Of a stretch of 64,000 bases of DNA, positions 10,006 to 21,485 are shown piece after piece. How positions within the stretch are numbered: the first letter of the stretch is position 1; every line of letters starts with the position of its first letter. Source of the stretch: Torymus aiolomorphi (lineage: Eukaryota > Arthropoda > Insecta > Hymenoptera > Torymidae); contig CM070873.1 in NCBI GenBank assembly GCA_036365515.1, positions 42,415,807 to 42,479,806 of the forward strand, given 5' to 3'. The notes below the pieces were generated by a model. It saw only the letters and a list, made by a program, of their open reading frames with translations. It was not told where the DNA came from and did not search any database. A program made the translations under genes and the position numbers.

Positions 10006-10220
10006 GAATTGCACACGGAGAAGATGGTAAAAGTTACTGTATTTGGTTGTAACTGATATACGCAGACTCATATTCTTATGAAAATTACTACAATTTATAG
10101 GAGAAATTGCTATTGTTTTGGTAATTGTTATTATTCAATGGCAATTTTTATCATAGATTGTAGTAATTTTCATGTGAATGGGAGTCTGTTTCCCATTTAT
10201 AATCAGAATCTTTTTCCATG
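10006..10220. repeat. MITE-like element with internal hairpin
   Basis: A CACACGGAGAAGATGG-like left end and a GAATCTTTTTCCATGTCC right end enclose a hairpin: CAGACTCATATTCTTATGAA, AATTACTACAATTTATA (about 10067-10101) pairs with ATAGATTGTAGTAATTTTCA, GGGAGTCTG (about 10154-10188). Confidence 0.5.
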
Positions 10221-10322
10221 TCCTATTTAATTACAATTTACCTGTGTTGCTTATATGGGGAAATCTCTGGAACTTTTAACTTTTATGTAACTTTTTTTTA
10301 AGGCATTTCTTTCTGCTATTAG

Positions 10323-10423
10323 TTTAGCGTGCGAAGCACATAAACGAGGCAGGGTGGAAAATCTTTATTTTCAACTTAGAAAACCAGTCCTGTAATCCAT
10401 ATTCGTGTGCCACGCACGCTAAA
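10323..10423. repeat. Palindromic element (TTTAGCGTGCG ends)
   Basis: Inverted ends TTTAGCGTGCG (10323-10333) and CGCACGCTAAA (10413-10423), with further pairing inwards. It seems to terminate the transposon relic beside it. Confidence 0.45.
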
Positions 10424-10429
10424 GTCTGA

Positions 10430-12077
10430 GCATGTAAAAATTGTCTAAAAAAGTTCACTTTTCCCCTGCTTCCGAAATTGTGTTCGAATTTGTGTCGAAT
10501 CCCCTTCATAAGACACTGCTATGAAAATACAAATTTGATCATTAACCCAATGATTTCCTTGAACAACTTTATTATGAATCACAGCCCAGTTTTCAGCGAA
10601 GTCTATTTGAAGAACTAAATGATGTAAGTCTTTTTTAGCACTTTCTCTTTCTGCTTTTATAGCTTTGCGTTGTATATTTTTTACATACATGTGAGTACTA
10701 ACCTTCATGGTCCAAATCGAAAGTTCATCTTTAAAAGCAGAAATTGGTAGTGTTTTTTTAATCAAGTTTCCATTATCTCACAAAGCATATGTAATTCTTT
10801 CTGTGCTTTCTACATCTTGCAGTTTTAAAACATGAAACGTAATTCCCTTAATTCCTGGACATATTTACATTCTTGTAAATAACATAAATCAGATGGCTCA
10901 GAGCACATTGTTACATTTATTATTTGTGACCGACTTTCATCCAACTCTGTGTCGTTACTCCCTCTAAAATTAATTAAGCTCGTAAGAAATAAATCATAAT
11001 TTGCGCAATAGATACAAAGACAAACTTCTTTGATGGGGCTAAGTAAGACATATTTTGGTCGCAAACTATAAAATTTCGATTTTCCAATTCTCAATTCTGG
11101 ATTATCATTTTTAAATACTTTATACGTCTCTTTTAAACTTCGAGTAAGAAAACGCTAAACTTTTTTCTCTTTTTTATTGTTAACTTTAATTGTAACAACG
11201 TCACATTTATTAGGACTTTGTCTTGAACAATTAAAATCATCATTTATATAATATTCCATAACAATTTTTTCCATGTTTTCATCAATCGGATGACCTGAAT
11301 TTGCATCTGGTTCTGAATAAATTCCTTTTTCTTTAACAAGATTTCTCGATTTGTTGATCATATACATTGTTATTTCTGGAAATAAAGATAAAATTTCATG
11401 TTTTGTAAAGGATGAAGGTTTAAAAGTCAGAATTTTTATTTTCTCTGATATCGTAGAACATTTTTGTAGGATTAATCCAATATTTTGTACCCATTTCATG
11501 CAATGACATAGAGCTGTGGTTGATTCATTTGATTCAACAGAAACGTCATAGAGTGTCTTTAACTTAGTATCGAGGGTACTAGAAAATGTTGAAATTAGTT
11601 TTGTTTTCTTTTGGTTTACGTAATTTTCAGTAGATTTTTCACGAATAAGGCTTTTTTTTAAAGTGGTGACACAGAGCCTAAAAATGATGTACTTATTTCA
11701 TTATTAAATTCTTCGATGCATTCTGAAGTACTTGGTAAAAAGTCTTCGTCTATATCAACTTCAATATCGTCAACTTCATTCTCAGTCGCTACATCGACTA
11801 CGATATCGGCAAATTCATCGTCAGTGCCATCCATCAATTTTAAAGCAAACTTATAGCAATCGTTACATATACTTGTAGACGGTGTCAAAAGTAAATTAGG
11901 AAAGCGACATTTCAATGGATGAACAAGATCATCCAAATGCTTGAATTGTGTTTTATTCGATAGATAGTAGGCTTTCTTATGTTTCCCAAAGAAATTGGGA
12001 CATTTAATTCTATCTTTTGAAAAATACTCAGACATAGTGGTTGTTTTAATATAATAGAGATTTGTAATAAATTTCAA
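10430..12077 (-). pseudogene. Cysteine-rich transposon gene, copy B
   Basis: Reading from 12077: an N-terminal domain with IKCPNFFGKHKKAYYLS, an LTPSTSICNDCY cysteine pair and an acidic tail; a frameshift at a T/A run near 11655; SLIREKSTENYV; KWVQNIGLIL; an in-frame TAG at 11155 between KKEKKV and RFLTRSLKETYKVF; SKFYSLRPKYVLL; a CLCIYCANYDLF cysteine motif; a TGA where a tryptophan is likely (ITYAL-stop-DNGNLIKK); and finally LVLQIDFAENWAVI, VVQGNHWVNDQICIF. The order S-F-+LRP--VLL, C-C--H-N, then +DFAEN----Q---Q--HW---Q--+F is one I recognise from a widespread arthropod and cnidarian transposon-like family with no settled name; the DFAEN aspartate/glutamate pair may be catalytic (inference). 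At least one frameshift and two nonsense codons make it inactive. Confidence 0.6.
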
Positions 12078-12331
12078 AAAACTGTGTATTGTATTGAAAA
12101 ATACTACAGTTATATATAGCTAAAACCATACGGTTATTGGCAAGTGTTAAGCTCAACGTCCGTCATCTATCGTACAAATGTGTAAGTACATAATAAGCTC
12201 ATACAAGCACGCACATATGATTCTGTATACCGCCTATACTGTATACTGGTATACTGCCTATGTAGTGCCTACGCGCATGAGTGTGCGCGCGCGAGTGTGT
12301 GTGTATTACTTTACACACACACACACACGCA

Positions 12332-12378
<47 letters not shown>

Positions 12379-12910
12379 CCGTTTATATTGAATTAATAAA
12401 ATTTTATTGTATTTTATTTTATTTTTTTCTCATTCTATGGGCAAAACTGCAATATTCGACACACACGATTTGGTAGGTATTAACACTCCCTATCTTCATC
12501 TAAATTTTCATAAAAAAAACATGGGGTTATTAAAAAAAATGCATTTTTCCAAAAAGTGCATTTTTTAGTAAAAACTGCATAACTTATGCATTTTTTTATT
12601 TTTATGCAAATGTCATGCAGAACATGAAAGAAGGCGCTAATTTGAGTAAGATCGCGTATACTTTACTCAAAAACTTAAAAAACTCGTAAATTGGCAACTG
12701 TTTGAAAATGACCTTGAAAAATAAAATTTGAAAGTTAGGATTTTGTAAAAAATTTTTGACGTTGCTAACCGGATGTCATTTTAGTGCAATCGAAAAATGA
12801 AAACATACGTGTCGAATCATTTTTCGAGAAGAACAGCAATACTTTGATTCCAAAATGATCGGTGTGATAGGCATACTCTGACTGTTCGATTTGAGATGTA
12901 TTTGGCCTTA
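12078..12910 (-). repeat. 5' non-coding part of transposon copy B, with (CA)n
   Basis: Homologous to 342-1115. A (CA)n tract lies at about 12312-12370. The outer end (CCAAAATGATCGGTGTGAT, CTGTTCGATTTGAGATG) matches 1050-1110 and 4268-4357, which fixes one terminus of the family. 12911-13468 holds no supported gene; a short CG-rich block (GGCGCCGAAAAGAGG, GGCCGGGAAG) lies at 13225-13300. Confidence 0.5.
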
Positions 12911-13468
12911 TTTAAATTATCCGAGGTAGCTCATCTGTGTGCCCAGCCTTTCCCACGTGGCACTCGCTTCTCCCGCCTATTTGAGTGTAGAAATAATTTT
13001 ATAAACAGTTTTAAAGGTGGTCTGTCTGCGTGTTTCTACTTTTCTGCCTGGAACTCGCTTCCTCCACCTACTTGGGTTTAGATAGTATATTACATACCTA
13101 GCCCAGTAAAATAAGAAATATTTCAGATCACATGTAATTGTCGGCCTAGGCGAAGCCGAGTTTGACAAACATTTGATGTGAGGCTTTTTTTTTTACTGGC
13201 CAAGGTGTTTATACTATTTTTCTGCTCGACGGCGCCGAAAAGAGGCAACTTCGTTTCGCGCAGCGGCCGGGAAGTTGGCGCTTTCCGGCCGGAGGGTAGA
13301 AAAATTATTTGATTGATAATGTTATATTATTCAATGAATTGGCAGTGGTTTATGTATATCTTATATATAAATCTATATTTTGCCAAATTTTCGTGTCTCG
13401 ATTGCGATTATTCTCAGAGAAAAAAAATAATTTATCAAAAAATTTTATTTTCTTTGACAAACGATATG

Positions 13469-13690
13469 TTACACGTGGATACACGTACGAATATGAAAGA
13501 GCGAAATAAGCAAGGCATCCGATTACAATTATATGACACCGATTAGTAGAAAGCCGAGCGGTGGCGGCCGTGGCTTGATGGTAGAGTTTCTGATTCGCGA
13601 GTCGGCGGCTCTGGTTTGATCTCAGGGGTTGTCACTTTTTATTATTAAAAGTTGCGAGAGCTCACTCGTAACATTTTGACGCCCAACTGA
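13469..13690 (+). mobile_element. tRNA-derived SINE-like copy 1
   Basis: GGCCGTGGCTTGATGGTAG resembles a polymerase III A box and GGCTCTGGTTTGATCTCAGG a degenerate B box. A GACTCGCGAGTC-like anticodon-arm hairpin (here GATTCGCGAGTCGG) lies between. The tail reads TTTTTATTATTAAAAGTTGC, GAGAGCTCACTCGTAACA. The unit preceding it (ACACGTGGATACACGTACG, GAAATAAGCAAGGC) recurs at 13842-13915. Confidence 0.5.
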
Positions 13691-14369
13691 GGGGCCGGTA
13701 GCTAAACTGCACCGGAACCCATGAGAGATAAAGAAGAGTCTCATGGATAATTAATTTCACTGTGCTTTGTGGCAGTTCCACGAGGTTCGAGCAGCGCATA
13801 TGGAGCTGATAAAGAAGATTTCATCGGCGAGGACGTCGATTTACGTGTGGATACACGTAGGAATATGAAAGAACGAAATAAGCAAGGCGTCCGATTACAA
13901 TATGACGCCGATTAAGGTGGTTCTCTGATGCATTATAGTTTATGCGCTCAGCGAGAACATAAACTATACCATGCGGCGGGCATGTGCGTGGTTCTGTCTT
14001 TCTCGCTCTCGTGCACGTCATCTGCTATTTGTGTTTATAATCATTAATATCTCAAAATTTTTCGTGGCTCCATGCATTTTCGAAGTGATCATTGCAAAGC
14101 TTAAGTCTTAAACTTTAACCAACTCTTTTTCTTAACTTCCTCCGCATTCGGCTTCTATATTTATTTTGGAAGTTTCTACTCAAAACACATGATTCTATTG
14201 ACACGAAAATGAATTGCCATGTAAAAGTATACATTTTCAAGAATTTTTTACTCAAAAATTTTCGTGGCAACCTGTATTGAAAAAGATACTAAAAAATTTG
14301 TCAGCATCTGTAGAATAATAATATATTTTTTTTTGTAAATGTCCGCATTCAATGACATTTTCATAGAAC
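13691..14369. other. Spacer between SINE-like copies
   Basis: It holds the second copy of the TGGATACACGTAGGAATATG unit at 13842-13915 and otherwise unique AT-rich DNA. TTTATGCGCTCAGCGAGAAC, ATAAACTATACC (about 13936-13972) contains a short inverted TATAGTTTATG..CATAAACTATA pair. No gene seen. Confidence 0.4.
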
Positions 14370-14507
14370 CACTTTAACAGAAAGCCGAGCGGTGGTGGCC
14401 GTGGCTTGATGGTAGCGTTTCTGACTCGCGAGTCGGCGGCTCTGGTTCGATCCCAGGGTCCGTCACTTTTTATTATTAAAAGTTGCGAGAACTCACTCGT
14501 AACAGAT
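14370..14507 (+). mobile_element. tRNA-derived SINE-like copy 2
   Basis: Nearly identical to 13548-13675 (AGAAAGCCGAGCGGTGGTGG, CCGTGGCTTGATGGTAG, CTGACTCGCGAGTCGG, GGTTCGATCCCAGGGT). The B box is canonical here. The cloverleaf is incomplete, so it is a SINE-like repeat rather than a working tRNA gene. Confidence 0.5.
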
Positions 14508-15376
14508 AACTGGAGTAAAATTGACTAAATTACTTTGAAATTTTTAGGAGGTATTGATTTTATATATAACTAGGATGAGTGTATTTGCGGGATTGATTGG
14601 TCCATAAATTTCAGAAATATTTCAGGTTAAAATTTTTTTATTTTTTTTTTAAATTGCCACATCTTTGAAACTAAAATAGATATCGGCACAAAATTTTTTT
14701 CTGTTATAATTTATGTATAATGCTGTATTATACTAAATTTCCAAGTACCTATTTTAATTATTTTATTCTTAAAAAAATATTTTTTTAAAATTATGTTTTT
14801 GTCAATAGCTCGGTAAATAATATAGCTATCGCAACCTTTTTTTCTTCAAATTGTAGAAAATTTTATCCCACTTCACGATAATTAACAATATATAAGAGAT
14901 ATTAACTTTGAAGTACAAGAAATCGAAAAATAACATTTCAAAAATCAGAAATTTATTTTAAAATTGTAGAGAATTTTACCTCGCTTAAGGAGGAATGACA
15001 ATATAGGCGAAACTGGGGTAAAACCGAATAAGCTCATCAATCTTTGACCTCTTGAAAAATCTACTCGAAGCTATTATTGACATGCCAATTGTATGTAGAA
15101 TGATAATGTAAACACTCTTGAGGAGAGGGCATACGATCTGCACGTCAACAATAGCCTTGTGTAGATTTTAGAAAAGATCAAAGATTTCCAAGCACATTCT
15201 GTTTTACCCTAGTCCCCCCGATAAAATTTATAAATAATTTTGTGTTTGGTTTTAAATCATTGAAAAAACATTTAGAATGAATAAAAATATTATAGATTTG
15301 AAATAATAGATACTTGTAGAAGCGATAAATTAAGTTGGAGGAAGCTACGTGCCAATGAATTGGCAGCGGTTTTTTA
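14508..15376. repeat. Composite AT-rich repeat with a 205 bp MITE
   Basis: The start (ACTGGAGTAAAATTGACTAA, GATTGGTCCATAAATTT) resembles 32425-32690. At 15008-15213 an inverted repeat runs ACTGGGGTAAAACCGAAT, AAGCTATTATTGACATGC to GCACGTCAACAATAGCC, ATTCTGTTTTACCCTAGT. The end (AAATTAAGTTGGAGGAAGC, TACGTGCCAATGAATTGG) recurs at 36186-36236 and, inverted, at 30528-30585. Confidence 0.45.
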
Positions 15377-16030
15377 ACCCCTTTTTGCTATCATGTAATG
15401 CTTGGTACTGAATCATTAAATTGATCATTGCTCCTAATGAAATTTTACGTTAAGTTTATTCAATTTCCTTTAGTTCGGCATTAATTTTAATGCACACCAT
15501 TAATATTACATCGAATACTAACAAGATTTCTATCATACCGGCACCTTTCTGTTTTGATTAAAACCTTTATCTAACAATATTTTTTAAGTGACTCCAAACG
15601 TATGTTGCTAGAAATAACATACAATTTATATCATGCATGGAACAAAGGCCGAACTTGAAATTGGGAAAGAACTGCAAGTCGAACGCTGCTGTCGTCGCCA
15701 CCGCCGCGTGGATTTCCGGATTCCCAGAGAGAGGCGACGTCGACAACGACGGCGACGATAAAGCTGTCGGCGGTGCGTAATTTACGCGCACCCGCACGAA
15801 CAGGTGTCGTCATCTTTCCGTAGTAGAGGCGGAGGGGTGACGATTGTACTTGTGTTTTGAAGTAAATACAGCCGGTGAGTGCGATTTAATGGCGATTATG
15901 TGCGAAAAGCTTGGTTGGGAGAATGGATGAAAAGCGACTCGGATGTATTAATATTAAAAAATAAAATTTGTTTGTTCTCAAAAAGCTATGATAAATAATT
16001 TTTTTATTTTATTATGTAGCCAATTCAATA
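15377..16030. other. Intergenic, small GC-rich block
   Basis: A CG-rich block at 15670-15870 (GTCGTCGCCACCGCCGCGT, GACGTCGACAACGACGGCG) has no convincing reading frame. The rest is AT-rich. It lies just downstream of the GMC gene. Confidence 0.35.
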
Positions 16031-16038
16031 ATTTATTT
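16030..16038 (-). promoter_or_regulatory. Poly(A) signal of the GMC gene
   Basis: AATAAA on the minus strand (within GTCAAAATAAATTATT), about 45 bases downstream of the GMC stop codon at 16083. Confidence 0.5.
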
Positions 16039-16082
16039 TGACTTCCTGCATTCTCTGCACATCGCTATTGTGAGTTCCAGCT

Positions 16083-18292
16083 TTAAATTTTGTTGGTTCT
16101 CAACCTCCAATCCTCTTTGATCATATCACTTGCTTTCTCAGCAATCATAACAACAGGAGCATTGGTATTCCCTCTTATTAGCAAAGGCATTATTGATGCA
16201 TCGATTATCCTAAGGCCCTTTAAGCCATAAACCCTTAGCCTGGTGTCAACCACTGCGTCTCTATCGGTCTGTGGACCCATCCTGACGGTACCAACGGGAT
16301 GATAGCCTGTACCCGAGTAGTACTTTAGAACGCATAGGTAGTACTTTCGATTATCATAATCGAGGTGCTTGCATTTGTCGAGCGACTTCTCCTGCCAACC
16401 TTTTTTTCGAAAGGTCTTCGTCTTGAATAGTCGCTTTAGTATTTTAATACCTGCGATGGCGGTGTCGATGTCCCGAGGATCCTTGAAATAATTAGCGTAG
16501 ATCAGTGGAGGACTGCGGAGGGGATCTGTCGTATTCAGTTTTAGCGTTCCTCTACTTTTAGGTGTTAATAAAGTAGTCGCCATGATTATTTGATTGTAGT
16601 ATGCGCTTGGCATATAATTTTTACCAGAATGTCCTTCTGCGATGCTAATCTGAATTTCTGGTGCACCAGTTCGATTTTCGTACTGTGTTTGATAAAACGT
16701 GACCGAATCATGGACACCCGCAGCGGACATCTTACCTTCGTGATTGTTCATCCAGTAAACAATGTCATTCTGAACATCCTTCAAGTTTCCCACCACCGAT
16801 GATTTATTATCCAAATTAATTTCAAAAGATTGGATATTGACGTGGTCATAAAGATGTTTTCCGACTGATGCATTTATTACGACTTTAATCTTCGCTTCTC
16901 GCAGGTGTACTGTTGGTCCAATTCCAGATAACATCAAAAGTTTAGGAGATTCAATAGCACCCGCCGACACAATAACCTCTTTCCTTGCTAATGCCCTTTT
17001 TACTTTACCATCGCTGCCATCCAAATACTCCACGCCTTGTGCCCGTTTTGTCTTAGGATCGATAATGATCTTTCTAGCCCAACTGTTTGTTTTGATCTTC
17101 AAATTATTTCGTCTGCCGCGAATCGGTCTGATATATGCCCCATTAACACTCTGACGAGTTCCATGGATAACATGTATGTTGCAATCTGGCTGTACCAATT
17201 ACGCTACCCCCAGTGATGTAATCGATTTCCTTGTATCCGAGTTCATTCCAGGCTTGTATAATGGTCCGATAATTCTTGTCTTCGAAAGCAAAATATCCAG
17301 TAGTTAAGGGTCCACCATGACCATGACTTTTAGGATCTTTCGGCGTCTAATTTTGGGAAATGATAAGTGTATTACAACTGAATAGATAATGATTCAAAAT
17401 CTGTGATTACAGTTACTCACACCGTGCATTCTCGAATCCTCAGACTTCTTAAAGTAGGGTAGTACATCGTCATAACTCTATCCTGGATTTCCGTAACTGG
17501 CCCAATCGTCGTAATCATGCCTGGATCCCCGGGCGTACCACATGGTGTTTATTGAGCTGCTTCCTCCCATTACTTTTCCTCGGGGCCAGTAGCACGATTT
17601 GCCTTTATTTTCAGCGCATGCAAATGGCTCTGGTTGAGTTTGATAAGCATAATCAATGTTGCTATGCCTCACCATTGATATTACATCAGCAATAACAGGT
17701 TCTTCGTCACCTGCTTCAAGTACAAGTATCTAGTTTTTGGAAATCAAGAAGTTATTTTGTAGGAAATTTCTAGTCGATATTGGAAATAATGGGATTGACT
17801 AGTATTTTATAGTAATGAAATTTTTTAGGATATATTTCCTTTAAATTATGGATTTATATGGATTAGAGATTTTGTAAAAAATTTAATTTTTTCCTTTGTT
17901 ATACCATAATAATAAGCAACTATTCACAAAAATGATTTATGATTCAATGTATTGATTTATGAATAGAAGCTTGCAAATTATTTTTCCGTTTAAAAAATAT
18001 AGTGATTTAAAATATCATAACATACGTTCCAATCCTTTATTTCAGTAAGGCGATTAGCTAGAGCGCATCCGGTACTTCCCGCTCCAACAATAACAAAATC
18101 ATACTCAGTACTTTCATCGTCCGAGCTGAAACTGGTTGAGATTAGTTTCTCATTATCACTAAAATTTTTATCGTAAGAGTGACCCAAAAACTGCACCAGA
18201 AAAGCCATAAAGGCGAACACTTCTGGCTGGCATAATGGTTGCGAAGGATTTATCCCGCAGGCTTGCGTATTTTTTTGCGGTAACCAGACCAT
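16083..18292 (-). pseudogene. GMC oxidoreductase (glucose-dehydrogenase-like), disrupted
   Basis: FAD-dependent GMC oxidoreductases oxidise alcohol or sugar substrates. Exon 1 (18292-18026) ends the FAD-binding stretch YDFVIVGAGSTGCALANRL (GxGxxG) at a GTATGT donor. Exon 2 (17729-17421) starts ILVLEAGDEE after an AG and carries CYWPRGKVMGGSSSINTMWY. Exon 3 (17346-16083) follows a 74 bp intron and carries [37 protein letters not shown] with the catalytic histidine, and [17 protein letters not shown] with the partner asparagine. Two lesions: TAG at 17478-17480 inside exon 2 where the family has an aromatic residue (GNPG-stop-SYDDVLPYF), and a one-base shift at about 17185 between ARLQ and [15 protein letters not shown]. 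The catalytic core downstream is intact, so the decay is recent, or one lesion could be an assembly error. The first ATG shown is the only good one; no clear signal peptide is visible. Confidence 0.75.
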
Positions 18293-18334
18293 TTTTTACT
18301 GCCAGAAGAGCTAAATTTTTAATCGTCGACTGTC

Positions 18335-18372
18335 GCAGAGTACATCGTGGTTTATAAATCCTTTATATACAT
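18335..18372 (-). promoter_or_regulatory. Candidate core promoter of the GMC gene
   Basis: Minus-strand GTATATAAAG at 18361-18370 is a good TATA box, with a second TTTATAAA close downstream. A start about 30 bases further on would lie near 18335, about 45 bases before the exon 1 ATG. Confidence 0.4.
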
Positions 18373-18649
18373 CAGTCGAATATTCTTGAATTTCATACAG
18401 ATAGATATAACTTGTTTGACATTGATTTTTATAATCACTTTATAAACATTTAATAAAGATAAGCTTTATTTGCAATTCTCAAAATAAGTTCGGATTCACA
18501 AACAGTAAAAATTTTCGCGGTGGACTGACTGATAAAGCTACTATTTTGTAGACTATAGTTAAAAGTCAAAATTAGGTTTGCAAAGAGGTAAACATTGGGC
18601 GTGCGTTTGCATAAACAGGGGGCGTCGTTGTCCTGATGCGAATAGTACG

Positions 18650-19580
18650 TATGAAATAACTACACTGTTGCCTTAGGGTCAGAAAAAGAATCAATTACAG
18701 TCTTATGCTGCTATGCTGCCAATGGGGAAAGTATTGATCCTTTAATTGTCTATCCATAACAACGACTCCCACGAGATATCATGGCAGGTACACCCAGTAA
18801 CGTCGCTGTGGGCAGAAGTCCATCAGGCTGGATGGTGAGCGCTACTTTCTATGAGTATATGGCCAATGTATTTTATAATTGACTCGTGGAAAGGAGTATC
18901 AAGTTTCCTGTCATATTATTCATAGATGGTCATAAATCTCACATAAGTTTAGAATTTCATGACTTCTGTGTGGAGAAAAAAATCTTATTAGTGTACTTAT
19001 CACCAAATGCTACTCACATCATTCAACCATATGATGTAGGCATTTTTCACCCATTAAAAATCGAATGGAAAAAGATTGTTCAAGAACACAAGCAATCGAC
19101 GACAAAAACTATTACAAAAATTAATTTTGCTCCTCTCTTTTTCAGTGCTTATTCAAAAGTAAAAAATAGCACTGTAAAAAAAGCTTTTAAGACATGTGGA
19201 TTATTCCCATTTAACTCAAATGGTATAAATTACACTAAATGTTTTTTTTTTTTTTTTATTAACACACTAAATGTATATCTACAAGACATAAAAATCTATC
19301 TGAACTGAATGTAGTAGATACACAAGGTAGTGAAGATGTTAATATTGCAAAGAAACATTTGCTAGATAGAGAAGCAGAAATACCGCCAAATATCCAAGAA
19401 ATGTTTTTAAAGGTTTATGAAATGCAACAAGAGCCATCTACTGAGAAAATTCTTTTTTCCATTTGGAAAAAATTCAAAAATGAATCATCAAAATTGCAAG
19501 AGACAGGAAAGGAGATTGATCCTAATTTACAAGCAGCTGATGCAATGGAGACCGATCAATTGTCATCAACAAACTCTTAA
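18650..19580 (+). pseudogene. pogo/Tigger-like DDE transposase, C-terminal part
   Basis: One frame reads ALGSEKESITVLCCYAANGE, SIDPLIVYP, stop (18758-18760), GWMVSATFYEYMANVFYN, stop (18880-18882), RSIKFPVILFIDGHKSHISL, LSPNATHIIQPYDVGIFHPL. It continues through FAPLFFSAYSKVK, KKAFKTCGLFPFN, a poly-T interruption (19242-19257), DIKNLSELNVVD and LDREAEIPPNIQEMF to the TAA at 19578. This is the catalytic core (DGH, then the D of QPYDVG) of a pogo-superfamily transposase. The N-terminal HTH and CENP-B domains are missing. Two in-frame stops and the homopolymer insert mark it as dead. Confidence 0.7.
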
Positions 19581-19770
19581 AATTATGCTTATACTTTTAT
19601 AATGCATGATATGCTTAAAGTTGTAAATATAATCATAAATTGTACAAGAAAGTAAATGATCTTGTATACGGATGACAATTTTGAGATACGATATTATGAT
19701 ATATACGAGGGTCATTTGATAATTACCTAGCCTACAAATGAAAACACCAAAATTTTACAAAAAATAAAAT

Positions 19771-20843
19771 TTATTTTTCAATGTAGTCTCCTTTTAGTTG
19801 AATACACTTGGTCCAGCGGTGTTCCAATTTTTTTAACCCCGTTGAAAAAAATGTATTCTCTTGGTTTGCAAAATAGGCCTCCGTGGCGGCGATTATTTCG
19901 TTATTGGAGTGGAATCTCTTCCCGGCGAGCGAATTTTTTAGGTTCGGAAACAAAAAAAAGTCGCACGGAGTCAAATGTGGAGAATACGGTGGATGGGGCA
20001 GCAGTTCGTAGCGTAATTCGACCAATTTAGCCGTGGCGAGTGCAGAAGTGTGAGCCGGTGCATTATCGTGGTGGAAAAGCACTTTCTTTTTAGACAAATG
20101 GGGCCGTTTTTCTTCTAACACGGCGTCAAATCGGCTCAATAGTTCGGCGTAGTACTGTCCTGTGACCGTTTTGCCCTTCTCCAGATAGTCAATAAAAATC
20201 ACACCTTGAGAATCCCAGAAAACAGTGGCCATCACCTTTCCGGCCGACGGGACCGTCTTCGCCTTCTTCGGAGCAGGTTCACCGGGTAAGGTCCACTGTT
20301 TTGACTGCTCCTTGGTCTCTGGAGTGTAGTAGTGAATCCATGTTTCGTCGACGGTCACGTAACGACGCAAAAACTCTTTTGGATTGCGATTAAACAGCTC
20401 CAAACACTGCTCTGAACTGGTCACACGGATGCGCTTGTTGTCTGCAGTCAGCAAACGCGGCACCCACCTTGCTGACAGCTTCCTCATGCCTAAAATCTCA
20501 TGTAGGATATGCCACACGCGTTCTTCTGAGATGCCTACTATCGCAGCTATCTCGTGCACCTTTAATCGGCGGCTGACAAAACGATATCGTGTATTTTTGT
20601 CACGTTCTCCTCCGTAGTGGCTGTTTTCGGAGCACCTGGGCGTGGATCATCAAAAACCGACGTACGACCACGTTGAAACTCGTTATACCAAAATTTAACG
20701 GTCGCCATCGAAGGAGAAGCATCCCCATACACTGTATCCAAGCGTTCTTTAATTTCACTGCGCGATTTCCCTTCCAAAAACAAGAATCGAATCACCGACC
20801 GATATTGTTCTTTCTCCATTTTTTCAAAAATCAACGGACACAT
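19771..20843 (-). pseudogene. mariner transposase, one frameshift
   Basis: The N-terminal frame (20843-20562) has the HTH region (FLFLEGKSRSEIKERLD, FWYNEFQRGRTSVFDDPRPG). The C-terminal frame (20559-19771) has GISEERVWHILHEILGMRKL, SARWVPRLLT, VDETWIHYY (first D), HHDNAPAH (second D) and YSPHLTPCDFFLFPNLK (third D). There are 34 residues between the second and third aspartates, so DD34D is intact. The two frames are joined in the family between IHDIVL and RRLKVHEIA; here a one-base loss near a T run at about 20575 shifts the frame. It cuts and pastes mariner DNA when intact. YSPHL in place of the usual YSPDL is a further change. It lies within the TIRs above. Confidence 0.85.
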
Positions 20844-20929
20844 TTGCTTTCACACGCTCTCAAAAATAAACTACAACTCCGATCCGGCTGAAATTTCGTC
20901 TGTAACCGTTTACAGGAAGATACTGCACT

Positions 20930-21485
20930 GGGGGGGAGGTGTTTTATCAGAATGGTAAAATGTTAGATGGATATTTTCTCAGAAAGGTAAAAAAACAAAT
21001 TAGAATATCTTATGATAGAAGGGTAAATTTTCCGAATGTTTAAAAATGTATAATATATAAAAATTCGAAAAAATTTGGCAAGAAGGCCATAATATCTTCA
21101 TTAAATTATTTTTATATGATATGTCATGTCAATTTTTCGAATGCCATTTCTACCTAACGATTAAATTGTAGAAAATGCAGTGATTCAGAAAAGCTAAAAT
21201 GTCGACAAATGAGCTGAAAATCGTATAGGAATGAACGTTTGAGATTTTTCGGAATTTTATTTTTCTAGTAAAAAGTATTTTTATAATTTCATGCAATCTG
21301 TTTTCAATTTTTATAGACACAAATTTTTCTGATATTTTCTTTTCGAAAATAATTTCTTGTGTATTCTGAATAACTCCTGTTCGGAATCAACAGTATCGGA
21401 TTCGAAAAATAATTTAAACGATAGTATATTTTCTGAAAAAATACCCATCTAACATTTTACCATTCTGATAAAATACCTCCCCCCC
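20930..21485. mobile_element. 556 bp MITE nested in the mariner
   Basis: Ends GGGGGGGAGGTGTTTTATCA and TGATAAAATACCTCCCCCCC pair over about 42 bp (through GAATGGTAAAATGTTAGATGG). TGCACT flanks it on both sides (20924-20929, 21486-21491), a 6 bp target-site duplication. The interior is AT-rich with no coding sequence. Confidence 0.8.

Noticed and set aside
13548..13630. Functional tRNA gene
   Set aside because: The B box is degenerate, the anticodon arm does not pair properly and a near-identical copy with a long shared tail lies at 14370; SINE-like repeat is the better reading.
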